A DNA stretch of 64,000 bases from Vespula vulgaris (lineage: Eukaryota > Arthropoda > Insecta > Hymenoptera > Vespidae): contig NC_066601.1 of assembly GCF_905475345.1 (NCBI RefSeq), positions 4,071,501-4,135,500 on the forward strand, read 5' to 3'. Below, piece by piece: positions 1 to 12,825 of the stretch. The position numbers were made by a program, and so were the translations under genes. The notes beneath the pieces are model-generated. The model was not told the DNA's origin and did no database searches. It worked only from the letters and a program-made list of their open reading frames with translations. The stretch's first letter is position 1; each line of letters starts with the position of its first letter.

Positions 1-341
1 GAGACCACGCGAAAGCTTGAGCTTCTCTTTCGCGCCCCTTCTCTCTTAATACTCTCTCTTTCTCTCTTTCCCTCTTCCTCTTCCTCTCTCTCCCTTGCTC
101 TATCCTTTATTCCCATCGTCATAGAACGACTAAGAACGACGTTCCTTCTCAATTTACTTCTACTCTCTTCGCTTCATTTGCCACTACTATTCCTCTTCGT
201 TGTATTTTCGTATATAAGAGCCGTCTTGTCGAACTACGGATTGGAAATAAAAGTCACGTAAATTAAGCAACGAGAACTTCAGCGAACGAGTATTTATTCT
301 TTTTTCTTTTCTTTTTTTTTTTTTTTTTTTTTTTTCTTTAG
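1..341. other. Non-coding, CT-rich then poly-T
   Basis: The first 120 bases are a degenerate CT-rich tract. Unique AT-rich sequence follows, then a long T-run at about 301-340 that ends in TTTAG. I see no gene here. The T-run could act as a polypyrimidine tract for the tiny candidate exon that follows, or it may simply be a homopolymer. Confidence 0.7.
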
Positions 342-371
342 AGAATGATCCAGTGTATACGCAACGAGGAT
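342..371 (+). CDS. Possible 30-nt micro-exon (very weak)
   Basis: A T-run of about 30 bases ends in ctttag. It is followed by 30 bases and then a textbook donor, GAGGAT|gtaagtat. Two of three frames are open (RMIQCIRNED in frame 0). No function can be assigned. Because poly-T runs and GTAAGT hexamers are both common in this window, this arrangement is expected by chance. It is recorded only because the donor match is exact. Confidence 0.08.
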
Positions 372-3300
372 GTAAGTATATAAGTATGTTTTTGCGTATA
401 ATCTACGTGAGAGTTTTGAATTCTATCTGTGTAATTTAATTAATGGCTGGAGAGAGAAATAGAGGGAGAGAGAGAGAGGAAAGAGAGAACGTAGATGCAT
501 ACTTTTTAATTAAATTCCTATTTTATAGATAATCATAAAATGAAACAGGTTGCATTACGTTTAAAACGCAAAAGTTGCTAATATTTGTTCACGAGTTTTG
601 TTATGGCGATATGCGAATTTAATCGGTAATTTTTGCGATAGTTCAACGATTAAGAATTTCTACGGAAATTATTAATACATCCTCGTAGTGCATAACGATG
701 CATCGTCCTGGAAATATTTGGCTCTCCGTCTGAGAATATTCGATTCATAGCAAAATGTCCATCTGATGCTGCAAGTCTTCGTATTGGAAACGACTGTACG
801 AAGTTACGGGGTAGATATAAACGGCAACATTAAGGCGGCATCGCAAGAGAGTTTGAATACGGAGATTTCGAGTTGCAATATCAGTAAACATGCTCGAAAC
901 AGTTATTAACTAACCCCTAGAACATTCGTCTTGGCCCCAGGCAAACGATTGACTGCCGTTTGCTTGGAAATTCAACGTATATATCTTATATTGTATACGT
1001 CTATTTGTGTACTTGAATTTATTTATGGTCCATGCCCTGGGGTGCAATTTAAAGCTTCCCCGCGTAGTTTATACCCTTTTTAATCTTTTCTCGTTTAATA
1101 AAGAAATAAAGTAGAAAAAAAATTGTGAATTTATCGAAAATGCAAATTTATCGATAATCGTGCTCGTTCGAGTTTATCTAAATTATATATATATATAAAA
1201 AAAAAAAACAATGAATCGTACTACTTGCAAAATCATCATTAAAATTTGTCAGATATTATCTACGATTATGTTATATTTCTTAAACCTCATGTTATATTTC
1301 TTAAGATAGGGAAATTTCTTTGATTACTCATTTGTATTCGATCGCGTAATTATTATTTTTCATTTTCTTTTTATTGCTCGAAATCACTAACTACGTCAAC
1401 GAAACGTTTTCTAAGGAACAATGATGAAAATTTTCTCGTCGAATCGAAGAAGAAACCGATAACCGATTGCAAGCGGAACTAGCAATTTTCTACGAAATTG
1501 GTCCTTACTCGAGCCAACAACGACGAAGAAAACGACGACGTCTAGGGAAGATCTCTCGTTTTTGAAGCGGCAAGATTCGATGAAAACGGCACCGTTGTGA
1601 GTGCGATGGATACTTCTACGAAAAAGCGAGAGAAAGTGTGAGAGAGCGAGAGAGACGAAGAGAAAATACTCTATTTCTTTTACTCCCTTACTTCATCTAA
1701 TTTTACGATTGTTTCATTTACGATACGAACTTATTTAATCGAAAGTTATCAATTTTAAATTACGAATTATTAATTATCATCGAGTTATCCTGAACATTTC
1801 CATGACAAATGAAATGTTACGTGTTACGAATAACTAACAAAAAACATCTAATTATTAGCTATCTCGAGATAACAATATTTACTTGTCTTCCAAACTTAAT
1901 TAATAAATTACTTTAATTATTACAGAACGTAATGCAATCTAGCTGGGAAATATGAAATGAGTAAATAAAAAAAAGAGAAAAAAAAGAATACAAGAATTCC
2001 CTGGTGTCTGTTATAAAAGTACTCAGAAATGTCCTCTCTAAATTTCAACGGATGACTGGACAACGTAAAATCGTTCCATCGGATTATTACGCGTTTATAG
2101 ATGAAATCTCCGGTGTATAAGAACGGAAGAGTAGGTCGGTTTTCGTTCTTCGAACTTTGTACTCGTCCTCGTCTAGCAGGAGAGAATCGATAACCTTTAT
2201 CCGTCGAAGTCACCGGTAACGGCTACAAACGCGAGACTCCATTTCCGTAGAGAGCAAGCGTGTAACCTACTTCTTTGGCACAGGGAACCAGTTTAAAAGG
2301 GTCCAAACGCGACCTCCAACGCTAATGACGATTAATATCTCTAGGGATTATGAAACGAACTATCGCTTATACGCGAATTGCAACGAACAGAATATGTCGA
2401 AAGCCACGAATGCTTTTTGTCTTGGGAATATGAATATATATATTTTTTTATTTTTTTTTTTTTTGATATCTTTTTCCCATCCTTTTGTTCGTTCTCGAGA
2501 GTTTAACTTCGTACGATTCGAAAAATTTACCGAGACTTTTTTATTAGCCTACATTCGAAACGACAAAGGATAGGGAAATTTAAACAGAGAAAAAGATAGG
2601 AAAAAATTAAATTGAACAAAAAAAAATAAATAAAAAATAAAAAAAAAATCAAGACCCGGAATTCAAATGAAACTTTAGGCAATCGAAAAATGCAAATCGT
2701 CATTGCAAATATTTGTAAAGTTTGATATCTACTGTTGGAAAGTATTGTTGTACCGAGATTGAAAATTATTTGGCCTCATGAATTCATGATTTTATTCGTT
2801 GGATATTTGTATCGTTCGTAATGTTTACACTAACGTTCGTTCTTTCGTTTTGCCTGGAGGAAATCTACAATTTCATTGGGTTATTAATAATTTTCAATGA
2901 TACGTTATTGGTCGATACGCATTTTAACAGAGTTTCGAAAATATGAAATTCGTTCAAATGGCTATTTTACAATAAATTTCTCGCGTAAACTTTGATAAAA
3001 AGAAAAATGGAAAACAATAAATAAATAGAAAAAAAAGAATATTAAAAACGATGATGAAAAAACTAAACAAATATATATATATAAATAATAATATACCTCA
3101 ATACATGTACCTCAATATACAATATAAATATAGAATATAAACGTGATATAGAATAGAGCAGATAAAAGAATTTGATCGATACTCGTCGACGTTGTCTCGC
3201 GAGAGTTATTAAAAATTTTATGAACAGAAATGAGACCGAACGTTAATATAAGACGAGGAGGAGAACGAAAATATTGCAACGAGGTTGGAAAATAAAATTT

Positions 3301-3384
3301 TAAACAGAATCAACATCCTCGAGAATATTTCTTTGATGTTAGTTGTGTCACAAAAAGCAGAGAATAATACATCTGTACGCATAA

Positions 3385-3415
<31 letters not shown>

Positions 3416-3420
3416 CATAC
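3385..3420. repeat. (CATA)n microsatellite
   Basis: Consecutive ATAC units in about 36 bases, becoming imperfect near the right end (ATATATAC). Confidence 0.9.
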
Positions 3421-3637
3421 TATACATAACTGCGTAAGCATTTGTACACGTATCAACGACTGCGAATGATTACGTATCTATTATGCAAGTGAAGATAAGA
3501 GGAAAGAATAAAAAGTTAAAAGAGAATAGAACGTAGGTAGTTGTTCATCGAATGCGATAAAAGTAACGAGATATATTGGCCATTAAAAAGCTCCTTCCAA
3601 AAGCTTTCTTTCTTTTTCTTTCTATTACTGAAATGTC

Positions 3638-3815
3638 TGTCTCTCTCTCTCTCTCTCTCTTTCTCTTCCTCTCTTTAAATTTCTCTCTCTTTTCCCAGAA
3701 CATTTTTCTCTCCTATCTCTTTCTCTTTCTCTATCTATCTATCTCTCTCTCCCCCTCCCTCTCTATCTCGCCCTCTCTCTTTCTCTCTCTTTCTCTTATT
3801 CCCGTGCGTTCCGTA
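3638..3815. repeat. Long imperfect CT tract
   Basis: About 180 bases of CT dinucleotides interrupted by TTT, CTAT and CCC. It generates a spurious Ser/Leu/Phe reading frame on the plus strand and Glu/Arg frames on the minus strand. Confidence 0.9.
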
Positions 3816-4912
3816 GATAAGCAGCACAGCTTTTCTTGGAAAACGCTCGTTTCACAGGATTATAAATTACTGTCTTACGTCGTTGTCAAAGCGTTAAAGC
3901 GTACGAGGATGTTTTCACGAACGCGTCGACTCGGAAGAAATAGAGATTCGTTTCTCTATCTCTCTTTCTCTCTCTCTCCCTCTCTCTCTTTCTTTCTTTC
4001 TCTCTTTTCTTGTCGACTCTCTGAGGTATAGTCGAGACTCCCTAATGTAAAGATAACGTAAGAACGAGCGTCATAGCGAGTTCGCGTTAGACTTATCTGT
4101 ACTCGGCATATAAACCGCATCTGCTTATAGTCACGCTCACGATAAATTCCATTTAAAAGCTCAATAGTAAGGCGCCGTATCATTGTGGAATTCACTTTCT
4201 TATAGTAAGCTATATCTGCTCAGTGATTATAGTCAACGACATGCACACCTTCTCTTTTATTCTTATTCGCCAGACTCATTATCGTAATGCCGATCTATAA
4301 TTGTTAACTCGAGTACTCACGCACGTGTCTACCTATAATTTTAACCGCGTTGATGATAGCGTATCGATTAACTCTAAAATATACGATATCTGAATTTACT
4401 TTTAAATCAAGAGATATTCATTAGTAAAATGTATAAAAACGCGTAATAATTACAAATTTTTGTACATCCTTTTTTGCGGATAAACGTGAAAATACTTTGT
4501 TGGTGTAATTCGTTAATCTCAAGTTATTACGTGCTCGTTTGATTACATGGAATATATTCATTGATCATATATACATATCATTTATAGACGCGCATATAAT
4601 TTATTGAAATTCCCTGCAATAAAAACGTATATTTATGCCGCGTCATAATTCTTTTTTTTTTTCCTCCTCTCACAAATAACTATAGTCCGATCTTTTACGT
4701 CAATTAATATAAAGACTGAACATCGCGTTTTTTAATTATAATATTGAACCCATTAAGAGGTCATCTATGAAAGATGATAAGTAAATGATCTTCGTGATCT
4801 TACACCAACAGTCTAGAGAGTTTGCCGTTGAAAAGTTCAAAGGGTGATGTAATAAGAATGTCGGGGGAAGCGTGGTAAAGTAATACCCTAATTACCGGAC
4901 GATTAACTCGGA

Positions 4913-4945
4913 CGTCGATGTCGCTCGATGTTGAGCGACTCGACG
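4913..4945. other. Compact 13-bp stem-loop
   Basis: CGTCGA (4913-4918) pairs exactly with TCGACG (4940-4945), and GTCGCTC (4920-4926) pairs with GAGCGAC (4933-4939). The loop is 6 nt (GATGTT) and there is a single bulged T at 4919. The hairpin is GC-rich and sits in a unique, non-repetitive island. It is too short for a normal pre-microRNA stem. It could be a structured site or a dyad for a DNA-binding protein. No function is assigned. Confidence 0.6.
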
Positions 4946-5211
4946 CGACGGAGGTCGACCACTCTCACTGCGATCCTATCCTATCGGCTTATTAAGTTGC
5001 TACCACGAAGTAGACTGCAGGCACGGGAGCAGTACTATAATTCCCTGGGTTATACTGTACTTTAGATGGTACTAAAGTCTCCTATCAGACCGCGCAAAGC
5101 GAGTGGATAAGTAAGAGAACGAAGTCGAAGGGAAAGCTAGACTATGCGTGTGCATGTACGTGTGTATCTATGCGCGCCCCGTTATACGAGTGTTCCTGAC
5201 TGTGGGTGTGA

Positions 5212-5217
<6 letters not shown>

Positions 5218-5260
<43 letters not shown>
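5218..5260. repeat. (GA)n microsatellite
   Basis: About 43 bases of GA with few interruptions. It lies downstream of a unique GC-richer island. Confidence 0.9.
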
Positions 5261-5261
<1 letters not shown>

Positions 5262-5476
5262 CGAAAAGAGAAAGACGAGAGTCTCGTTTTCGATCTCTTT
5301 CTCCATCTCCTATCCACTCGAGCTCCTTCGGATAGAGAGACGCCGAGATAAATTGTTTGCCGGTGGGTTCGCTGCTCAAAAGTTTCGCGATATTTCCAAC
5401 GTTAGTTAAAATTAGTGGAGTTTACCCTGAACGAAATTCTGATAATGCTATCTCTCGTGTCGTGCGACGAGCTTGG

Positions 5477-5510
<34 letters not shown>

Positions 5511-7336
5511 TCATACAAGCACAAACATTCCTTATCTCTGTATGTGTTATATATGTAACTTTAAATGTACGCGTCAGCTCGTACATGCCCGTCCTCGGGT
5601 TACAAGTCTCTTCTACCTTCTCTCGTTCCTCCGGTTCTATCTTCATTCCAGGAAGCTTCCTCTTCGCTTTAATTTGGATGAAACAGCGTCCATTTTTTGC
5701 TCCTTTTATTTGACCGTCTGCCACTCGACTACGCTAACACCTTTGGGAATTCAGGGACCTTTAATTATGGCTAACGATTAAACTTTGCTAATTATCACGG
5801 CGATGACGTCGAGTACGGAACGAGTCAACATCGAAGACCTTTTTAAACGAGAGATAGAAATGAAAAAGATATTCGATCCCAGAGATAGATGCTCTTCGAG
5901 AGGAATCACGAAAGATAATCCTACGGAATAAGCTATCGTGCTTCTTTTTATGTCGATACCAGATTATCGATTCCCTCGAGAGATTTCTCTAAGCTCTCAA
6001 GATAAATCTTACCTTTAGTAATTAAGATTTTTTTTCGCACCCCATTCTCCCTATTATTCGATTCGTTCGAGATAAATATATCCAGATATGAAAATAAATA
6101 CCTTAAATCTTAATTTCAGATTTACATCTCGTATATCGATTCGAATAAGCGAAGAGAATCTGCTACTCGTTGGTTATATAAAATATGTAAGGATTTATTT
6201 TGTAATATAGTAATATTTATCAAGTCGGAATAGTTACTTTCTCGTTTTACTTCTTTTTTTTTTTGAAATAAAAACGAAGTGAGTCGACGAAAGACCCGGA
6301 AAGATTACTTACACAAGATCCTATTGGACTCGGATAAAACTTCTTTAATTATCGTCGCTCCAATTTTCCACCCTCCGTCGAGGAAATGCTTAATGGAAGA
6401 AAACGAAGGGATCGCTCGAAACTATTAGTAGAAAACAGAAACGATTTAAAGAGTTCTCGTGATTTATATAAAGCTACGCCGTAGGAAACAATCGCGAAGC
6501 GAGAAGAAGGAATCTCGTTAACGAAGCAATAGTATTTTACGAATAACGACTCGATTTCTCGAACTTGCAATACTCCTAACCATTCTCTTTTCATATTACA
6601 ACCGACATATCGAATTTGTTCTAACGCAAATCCGAATATGAATATTATTGTAAAAGAAATTTTGATTAGAGAGAGAACGATCGAAAGGCTATATTATTTT
6701 GATCATCGATTACGAAATCGAACGAGTAATTTTACCCCTTTTGTTTTTTTTTCTTTTTTTTTTGTTTAATATAAACAAACAACAATCTTTCAATTTGAAC
6801 AGGAAAAAGTTGCGGCGATAACGATGACAAATCGATCGATTTCTTTCATAGCAAGGTGCGAATAAAAAATAAAAGGAAAGAAAAGGACCAAAAGAAAATT
6901 ATGTAATAAAAATTCTAAGAACGTAAGATAACCATACGAGCTACGAAGATACTCGAGAACGTAAGCTCGACGAGAAAGTTTTCAGCTTTCCAACGACGTG
7001 TCATGAAAGATCCTGGGTAAAACGATGCCTGATCCGAGATTGAATCTAAACAAGCGTTTCACGGCGTTCGACGAAGTAGAAAAAGGAAAAGACAATGATG
7101 TTGCTTGCAGCGAAACGAGACAAAAATTGTCTTGAAACTTTGGTAGAATCGAATGGTATAGGGATATTATTTTTTTTATTTTTCTTTTATCCCGCGTTCT
7201 CTTGGCCTCTCACCGAGTGCTGACAAAGTTTTCTACTTTTCTCTCGTCTCGCACTCGACAGAGTTTTTCTACGATTTTTCAAGGGTGTCTGAATTCGTGG
7301 AGAACGCAACGTACTCGTCGTTTCCGTCCTCTTTCT

Positions 7337-7384
7337 CGTCGTTGACGACGACAACGACGACTACGACGACTACGACGACGACCA
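7337..7384. repeat. Imperfect (GAC/TAC) triplet tract
   Basis: GACGACGAC units mixed with AAC and TAC triplets. A translation on the plus strand is poly-Thr and on the minus strand is Arg-rich, so overlapping ORFs are artefacts. Confidence 0.85.
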
Positions 7385-7455
7385 CGTACGTGGCTGCAAA
7401 ATGCATTTGCGTTTACTCTGACAACGAGCAGGGTCGTAAAGGATTGCCTCAGACA

Positions 7456-7486
<31 letters not shown>

Positions 7487-8536
7487 TCTCTCCTTCCGTC
7501 CTGCTTTCTCTTCTCGCGTATACACATATACACGTTTCTATCGCAAGCCCAAAGCTCTCGTCCTACCGTCAAACCACCCGAATCCAACAAACTTCTGTTC
7601 GTATTGCACCGTACAAGCCTTCAAACGCCTGCTACGTCTAACCGAGCACACGCTTACTCGAGTGTGACGCTTATATACGTGCATACACACAGAGAGATAG
7701 AGAGAGAGAAAGAGATAGACGTACATTTCCGACGATAATTCACCTAATTTCGTCGCATGATCGCGAAACCGTGGATTATATGTTCGCGAAAAGCTAGTTA
7801 TCAGATATCACAGAAATTTCACGCATTTTCGGCCCTTTCAAAACAACAACCAGATCGAATTGACGTTTCTAATGAAAAAAATATCGATAATCTGACATCA
7901 TTTGTCAAATTCAGCCAACATGCCCTCATCTCGTTTCTAACAACGTCTTCTCTACGAAAAAAAGCTCCAAATTAAACGATCATTCGTTTTGCTCGAACTT
8001 TATCGGTAGGTCGTTGAACTCGTCTTCACGTCAAGTATGTCACCCCAATAAAAATACGTAGTTCTGTGTGTAAAAATAAATGGACTTCATCGATACCTCG
8101 TCTGAAATAACACCGATCAAATTCGTGTAATCCATCACAATGTTTATCCGCTTATCGTTTGTTTACTAAACGACAAAAAAAAATTGACAGAGAAATCGTA
8201 TTAAAAATTCTCGATACTTGAAATATTAAATATTAAGTTATCGAGCTACGTAAAAATATTTTCGCAACACAATGGAAATATATGATCACTCGTAACTTTG
8301 GATAATACGCTAATTAACACTAATTGAAACTATTCGAATGTGGGATGATTTTGTTGTTACACGAAATTCGAAAATATCAGGTCAAGCTCTACGTATGCAG
8401 GTTTACACGTTAAATCCACTCGGCTAATTGTCCATTGTACGTTCGTGAAAAACTCTCGGCTCTTTACGCTACGATAACGACTCTACTCTGATAAATGCAA
8501 TTACGAAAGACTGATAACAATTTTAATAAATTTTAC

Positions 8537-8575
8537 CTTCGTTGAATCGTTTCATCCAATCTTCTCCAAAGTAAT
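8537..8575 (-). CDS. Candidate 39-nt micro-exon
   Basis: Read on the minus strand, a good acceptor (pyrimidine-rich, ending tttttcattgcag) is followed by 39 bases and then a donor, CGAAG|gtaaaattt. With one base carried in from an upstream exon the frame reads YFGEDWMKRFNE, ending in a split codon (1 nt left over). Phase 0 would hit a stop. I do not recognise the peptide. The composition (GGA GAA GAT TGG ATG AAA) is unlike the AT-rich flanks. Its phase is compatible with the candidates at 23958-24025 and 49152-49206. It could equally be a chance pairing of splice-like motifs. Confidence 0.22.
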
Positions 8576-9243
8576 CTGCAATGAAAAATTAAAAGAGATA
8601 TTTATTATTAATCATATTTATCTCTCATTTATATCAATAGTGATTTAACGGTATAACGTTTGTGTCTAATTAGTATCGGACAATTGTTCATTCTTATAAA
8701 CAAAAATTATTAAAGACGATATTAAGCATTTCATTTGAAGCGTCATGAATACTATGTTAACGCATATTCTCCGAGGACACACGTAACGTGTCGAATAATT
8801 TGAATGTCGAGAGTTTTAATATTTATTATACGCACGCGCAGTTACATCCACATATTCATTCATTCTACCAGGACAAAGAGGAGTCCAACAGCCTGCTAAA
8901 CTTTTACGTTCCCTATCGATACTAACGACGAATCGATAACCCAAACGAAACTTTTGTAAGCTAACGACCTAGTCGGTATCGTTTTTATCATAAATTCGAA
9001 CGATCTGAATGAAAGCTACGTTCAAAATTCTATATTCCATCCATTCATTATAACAACAATTAAAAGTTCCATCATTAAAGAACATTCAAAAATGAGAAGC
9101 TTCGTTCCATTTCGATGTTTATCGCATGCTCTTCCTCTGTTTCTTTGATTGTAAAAATACAAAAGAGAACGAAGCAGGTTCGTATCGAGTTCGAACAATT
9201 ACTCGAAAGTCTTTCCATTACGTTATTTCTTTTCTCCTATATA

Positions 9244-9260
9244 GGGTGTTTCATTTTAAT
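9244..9260 (+). mobile_element. Possible transposon end motif
   Basis: GGGTGTTTCATTTTAAT is nearly identical to sequence at 25226-25244, and its core is present inverted at 61238-61254. GGGTG-type starts are common at the termini of insect DNA transposons and their degraded copies. No transposase and no partner inverted end is visible nearby, so this would be a solo remnant. Confidence 0.25.
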
Positions 9261-9746
9261 CAACTGCTGCAAGTATCTATGGAACTTCGTAGTAAACAAG
9301 TATTACATATAAGCATTATATAAATAAATAAAACGTTTTCTATTTCAAGGGAAAAAAGCTGCTTGCTGATTAATTAAATAACTTTCTTAATACATTCTGT
9401 CCTATATAATTGCGCGAAAAAAAAGGAAAAGAAAAAGAAAAAAAATTACCATTCATTTATTCGCCTCTACGTCCCGATAAAAGACGAACGAGAAAAAGAG
9501 AAAGAAAAAGAGAAAGAGAGAGAGAGAAAGAGAGAGAAAGTCAACAGAAATAAAAGAGGCGAAAAATGCGTCACCCTCTTTGATCGAACAAGATGCTTCG
9601 TCCTTTCACGTATACGTATTGAGAAAGACGAGGATGAGCTTATATTCAATGGCTTGGATTCTGAAGGTACGGTTAACCATAATAGAAAGCTCTCTTTTAC
9701 TGCTCCTCCGATTATTCTAGGGCGACATGCTGTGCTACCATTTTCC

Positions 9747-9776
9747 TAGCTAGCAGACTGGATAGCTGCTAAGCTA
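9747..9776. other. Stem-loop TAGCTAGCAG / CTGCTAAGCTA
   Basis: The left arm at 9747-9756 pairs with the right arm at 9766-9776, giving ten base pairs with one bulged A and a 9-nt loop. It lies in a short unique segment between CT-rich and CTA-repeat DNA. No RNA family is recognised. Confidence 0.5.
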
Positions 9777-9951
9777 ACTCTCTTTCTACGTGTACTTGGA
9801 TAGGTCGATGTGTATGTTTAGGAGAAGAACGCGTTGGCTAATGTGTGAAAAACAAAAGGTCGATGCGGCCGAGAACACACAACGTGCTTTACAGCGACCG
9901 TCACGATGCGAACCAATGGCTCGTATTCAAGTCGTGAGCTCTCTCTTACTA

Positions 9952-10000
9952 CTAGTACACTACTACTACATTACTCTACTACTACTACTACTACTACACT
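9952..10000. repeat. (CTA)n triplet tract
   Basis: CTA/ACT triplets, imperfect at the left and perfect over about 9975-9997. Confidence 0.85.
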
Positions 10001-10220
10001 AATATGGAAGCTGTCCTGTTGCTGTCGTTGCTCTTGTTTTTTACCTTTTCTTCCTGTTGAAGAATGGGTTCTCGTCGAGAAACATATCAATGTGATTGAT
10101 TTTTGTGATTTTTAACAATTTTACGAGGATCTTGAAAGCAGTCAAATATTGAATAATTGAAATATAGTTTGTGCATTATAAGGATATAAAGGAATAGTAG
10201 ATTATAATAAAAGTATTTCG

Positions 10221-10222
<2 letters not shown>

Positions 10223-10271
<49 letters not shown>
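10223..10271. repeat. (AT)n microsatellite
   Basis: About 49 bases of uninterrupted AT. It is self-complementary and can extrude a cruciform. Confidence 0.95.
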
Positions 10272-10273
<2 letters not shown>

Positions 10274-12000
10274 TAGATATATGTCTGTACATGTCTCTCT
10301 TTAGTAAGCTCTTGTGAAATCTCAAGAGAAATTCTTTCCTATCCCGAATGCAACTGCAAATTCCATGAGTCGATATTTTTCGATATGTATTGAAAGCTAC
10401 GTACATTGAACTTTTTCAACATCATTCTCGAATAGTATCGACGTGTGTTTCGATGATCGATGAGCTTACAACGAGCTACCTTTATCGTCATATTTTTTTT
10501 ATTCGTTCGTTTGTACTTTCTTTCTTTCTTTTTTTTTTTTTTCTTTATTATCTCGATAAATTCATTCACGATTGAGCGATGAATTTTTAATAGATCGTTA
10601 CTCATTCATTTTCGTCTAGAATAATAATATAAAATTGATTCTTTTTTTCTTTCTCTTTTTATTAATGTCTTAGCATTTACATATGTGTTCCGTGAGAAAG
10701 GAATAAAAAACTGTCGTTTTACCTCGTCCTATTTCTCTTCGATAAAATATTCATCCGATCCTAGAGAGGAGAAATTAAAACGATCGCTGATTTCAAACAA
10801 TAGAAAATATTCATCGAGCCAGCTGGAAGCAGAGACCTCAAATATTTTCCATGAACTTTCGATTTTCAAATTTAATACCTATCTACCTACGAACGTGGCT
10901 CGTGCTCGTTCGTAAATAAATTTTCGACGTGCGGTTATCCAACAAGCAAACGGATCTCCGTTATAAATCGGTCAAATGTTCCAATCATCAAAGCGAATAT
11001 TCGATTGAAATTTTTTATCCCGATTCGTAAAATATTGGAAAAAAGAAAAGGAAGGAGGAATAGAGAATGAAAAAACGAAAGAAAGAAAGAAAGAAAAGAA
11101 CGTGCGTAATGCACTGTCACGATTCGTTTACACTTCTGGAACATCTCCTTTTCTATTTCTCCTTTTTCTTTTCCTTTTTTTTACTTTTCTCTCTCTCTCT
11201 CGCTCTTTCATCCTTTCAGCTATCCATCTTTCTCGCTCTTCATGTCGAGAGACTAAAAGAAAAAGAAAACGCGAGAAACAAGAGAAAAGTGAGTAGGAGA
11301 GCTCGTTTGTCACGGCTTGTTGTGCATCTTTGTTGTGCATTTCCAATTCGAGCATAATAATCCGCTATATACATACGTTCGCGTCAGACAAATCTTTCTA
11401 CTATAATTCTAATTTATGTACATGAGTACACATATTAAATCGATGTCGCCGTTAATTGTCGTTGTTCTAAAAATAATCTGATACTTACATTTATATATAT
11501 ATATACGATCGCGTTCAGCTAGTTTTAAAAATATTTTTTTATTTATACAACGAGTAATAGTTATTTACTTCCAATAAACGAATCTTTTTCATCGAATGAA
11601 TCGTACATATATCGAATTCGATGTATTTTCCAAAAAAAAAGAAAACTTCTCTGTTCTCTTTTTTTACAAAATACGAAAATTATTAGGATGATAGTCGATA
11701 TAGGGGAAATAGGATGAATCGATTACAAAGTGGTTGCACGAAATACCCAACTAGTGATCTGTAACAAATATAGACAATGTAGTACTAGCGAAGCGTATGA
11801 CGTGCCATCGAAATAGTTTTGTCGGCACGACAAAGTGTCCTCTTCTACGTCGGAGATACGAGGATCGCACGATTATGGTGGTTTTAATAACGTCCTACGA
11901 AAATACCCATGGAAAATAGTTTTGCTTGGGCGTACGCAACAACGGACCGTTTAATGGAAAATACTAGCACGATTTGAACACCGATGAAAGGCAATATTGA

Positions 12001-12130
12001 AAGAGAAGGAGAGAGAGATAGAGAGATGGATAGATAGATACATAGAGAGAGAAAGAGAGAGACAAAGAGATGGAAAGAGAGAAAAAGAGAGAGAGAGTGT
12101 GTGTATGTGTGTGTGCGCGCGTGCGTGTGT
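12001..12130. repeat. Compound GA / GATA / GT repeat
   Basis: GA-rich with GATAGATA units at about 12020-12040, followed by GT and GC alternation at 12099-12130. It creates Arg/Glu and Leu/Ser/Thr/His frames that are not genes. Confidence 0.85.
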
Positions 12131-12158
12131 TGCATGCGACGAGGAAAATGAATCGCCC

Positions 12159-12233
12159 ATGGAATTTGATGTCCCTTCGACCTCGGTGCCACGAACTTTT
12201 AGCCTCAGGGGTAATCGGGAATGCATGTCGCCT
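12159..12233 (+). CDS. Possible first coding exon (25 codons)
   Basis: An ATG in good context (cgcccATGG) opens 25 codons (MEFDVPSTSVPRTF...RECMSP) that end exactly at a donor, CGCCT|gtaagcc. The same frame is open upstream (CDEENESP) into GT-repeat DNA, so the start is not certain. The segment is unique, non-repetitive and GC-richer than its surroundings. The antisense frame is open too. No family is recognised, and no downstream exon with matching phase 0 was found on the plus strand, which lowers confidence. Confidence 0.15.
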
Positions 12234-12783
12234 GTAAGCCACTCGAGTTAGATACGTTTCCTGTCCTTCGAAAAGCTGCAAGAGTAACGATAGAACAGAC
12301 TCAAATGATTTACGCTAGCCGTGCTTTATCGTTCGGCTGGCTCGATGTCTAGGCATCGTGTGGATGCTGCGCTGGACCATTCGTTCTTTTTCTTTTACTT
12401 CTCCTTTTTCACCTTTTTCTTTTTCTTTTTCTTTTTCTTCTTTCTCTTTTCCTCTGTACTACGTACACATATAACATCTAGATAGATACGTAGGTACCAT
12501 TCGCTCGTCCCTTTTTATTCGGTGCCCCGCGGTCACGTTCTAAAACTTTTATCGAGAGCAACCCTTCTACCACCCTTTTTACATTCCATTCGCGAAGAAG
12601 ATACGCGAAAAGAGCTTGTGTTTCGAGGAAACTCGAGAGAATCTCCTCTCCATTTTCGTGCCACGAGATGATTTTAACAGGAAAGTACGACGAAATGGTG
12701 AACGATGCTCCTTTTTTTATTTCCTTTTCTTTTTCTTTTTTCTTTCTTTTTTTTTTTATTTATTTCCTTCCTCCGTTCCTTTC

Positions 12784-12786
<3 letters not shown>

Positions 12787-12821
<35 letters not shown>
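12787..12821. repeat. (GT)n microsatellite
   Basis: About 35 bases of uninterrupted GT, preceded by a T-rich tract and followed by GCGCG. It is a potential Z-DNA former. Confidence 0.95.

Positions 12822-12825
<4 letters not shown>

Larger units (their letters stand above)
372..8536. other. Gene-poor stretch with microsatellites
   Basis: AT-rich unique DNA interrupted by CT/GA tracts at 3638-3815, 3955-4015, 5218-5260, 5480-5506 and 7455-7492. There is a CATA tract at 3385-3420 and an imperfect GAC triplet tract at 7337-7384. The only compositionally distinct island is about 4840-5115, which is unique, GC-richer and carries two stem-loops. Reading frames here are Ser/Leu or Arg/Glu artefacts of the tracts. 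No promoter, tRNA or RNA gene was recognised. Confidence 0.6.
8576..12158. other. Gene-poor stretch
   Basis: Unique AT-rich DNA with a GA-rich tract at 9489-9540, a CTA tract at 9952-10000, an AT tract at 10223-10271 and scattered CT/A-rich patches around 10500-11300. A transposon-end-like motif lies at 9244 and a small stem-loop at 9747-9776. I see no convincing gene. A chance splice-bracketed Lys/Glu-rich segment at about 11219-11287 sits in pyrimidine- and purine-rich DNA and is not called. Confidence 0.55.

Noticed and set aside
3576..4031. 151-codon Ser/Leu/Phe frame
   Set aside because: It is a translation of a long CT tract, and the antisense gives Glu/Arg. It is a repeat artefact.
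4323..4328. CACGTG E-box (others near 32579, 47865 and 53512)
   Set aside because: Isolated hexamers at background frequency without clustering or a promoter.
11219..11287. Segment between tcctttcag and gtgagtagg as an exon
   Set aside because: The acceptor lies in CT-rich DNA and the segment translates to a Lys/Glu/Arg-rich string from purine-rich sequence. It is most likely a chance pairing.
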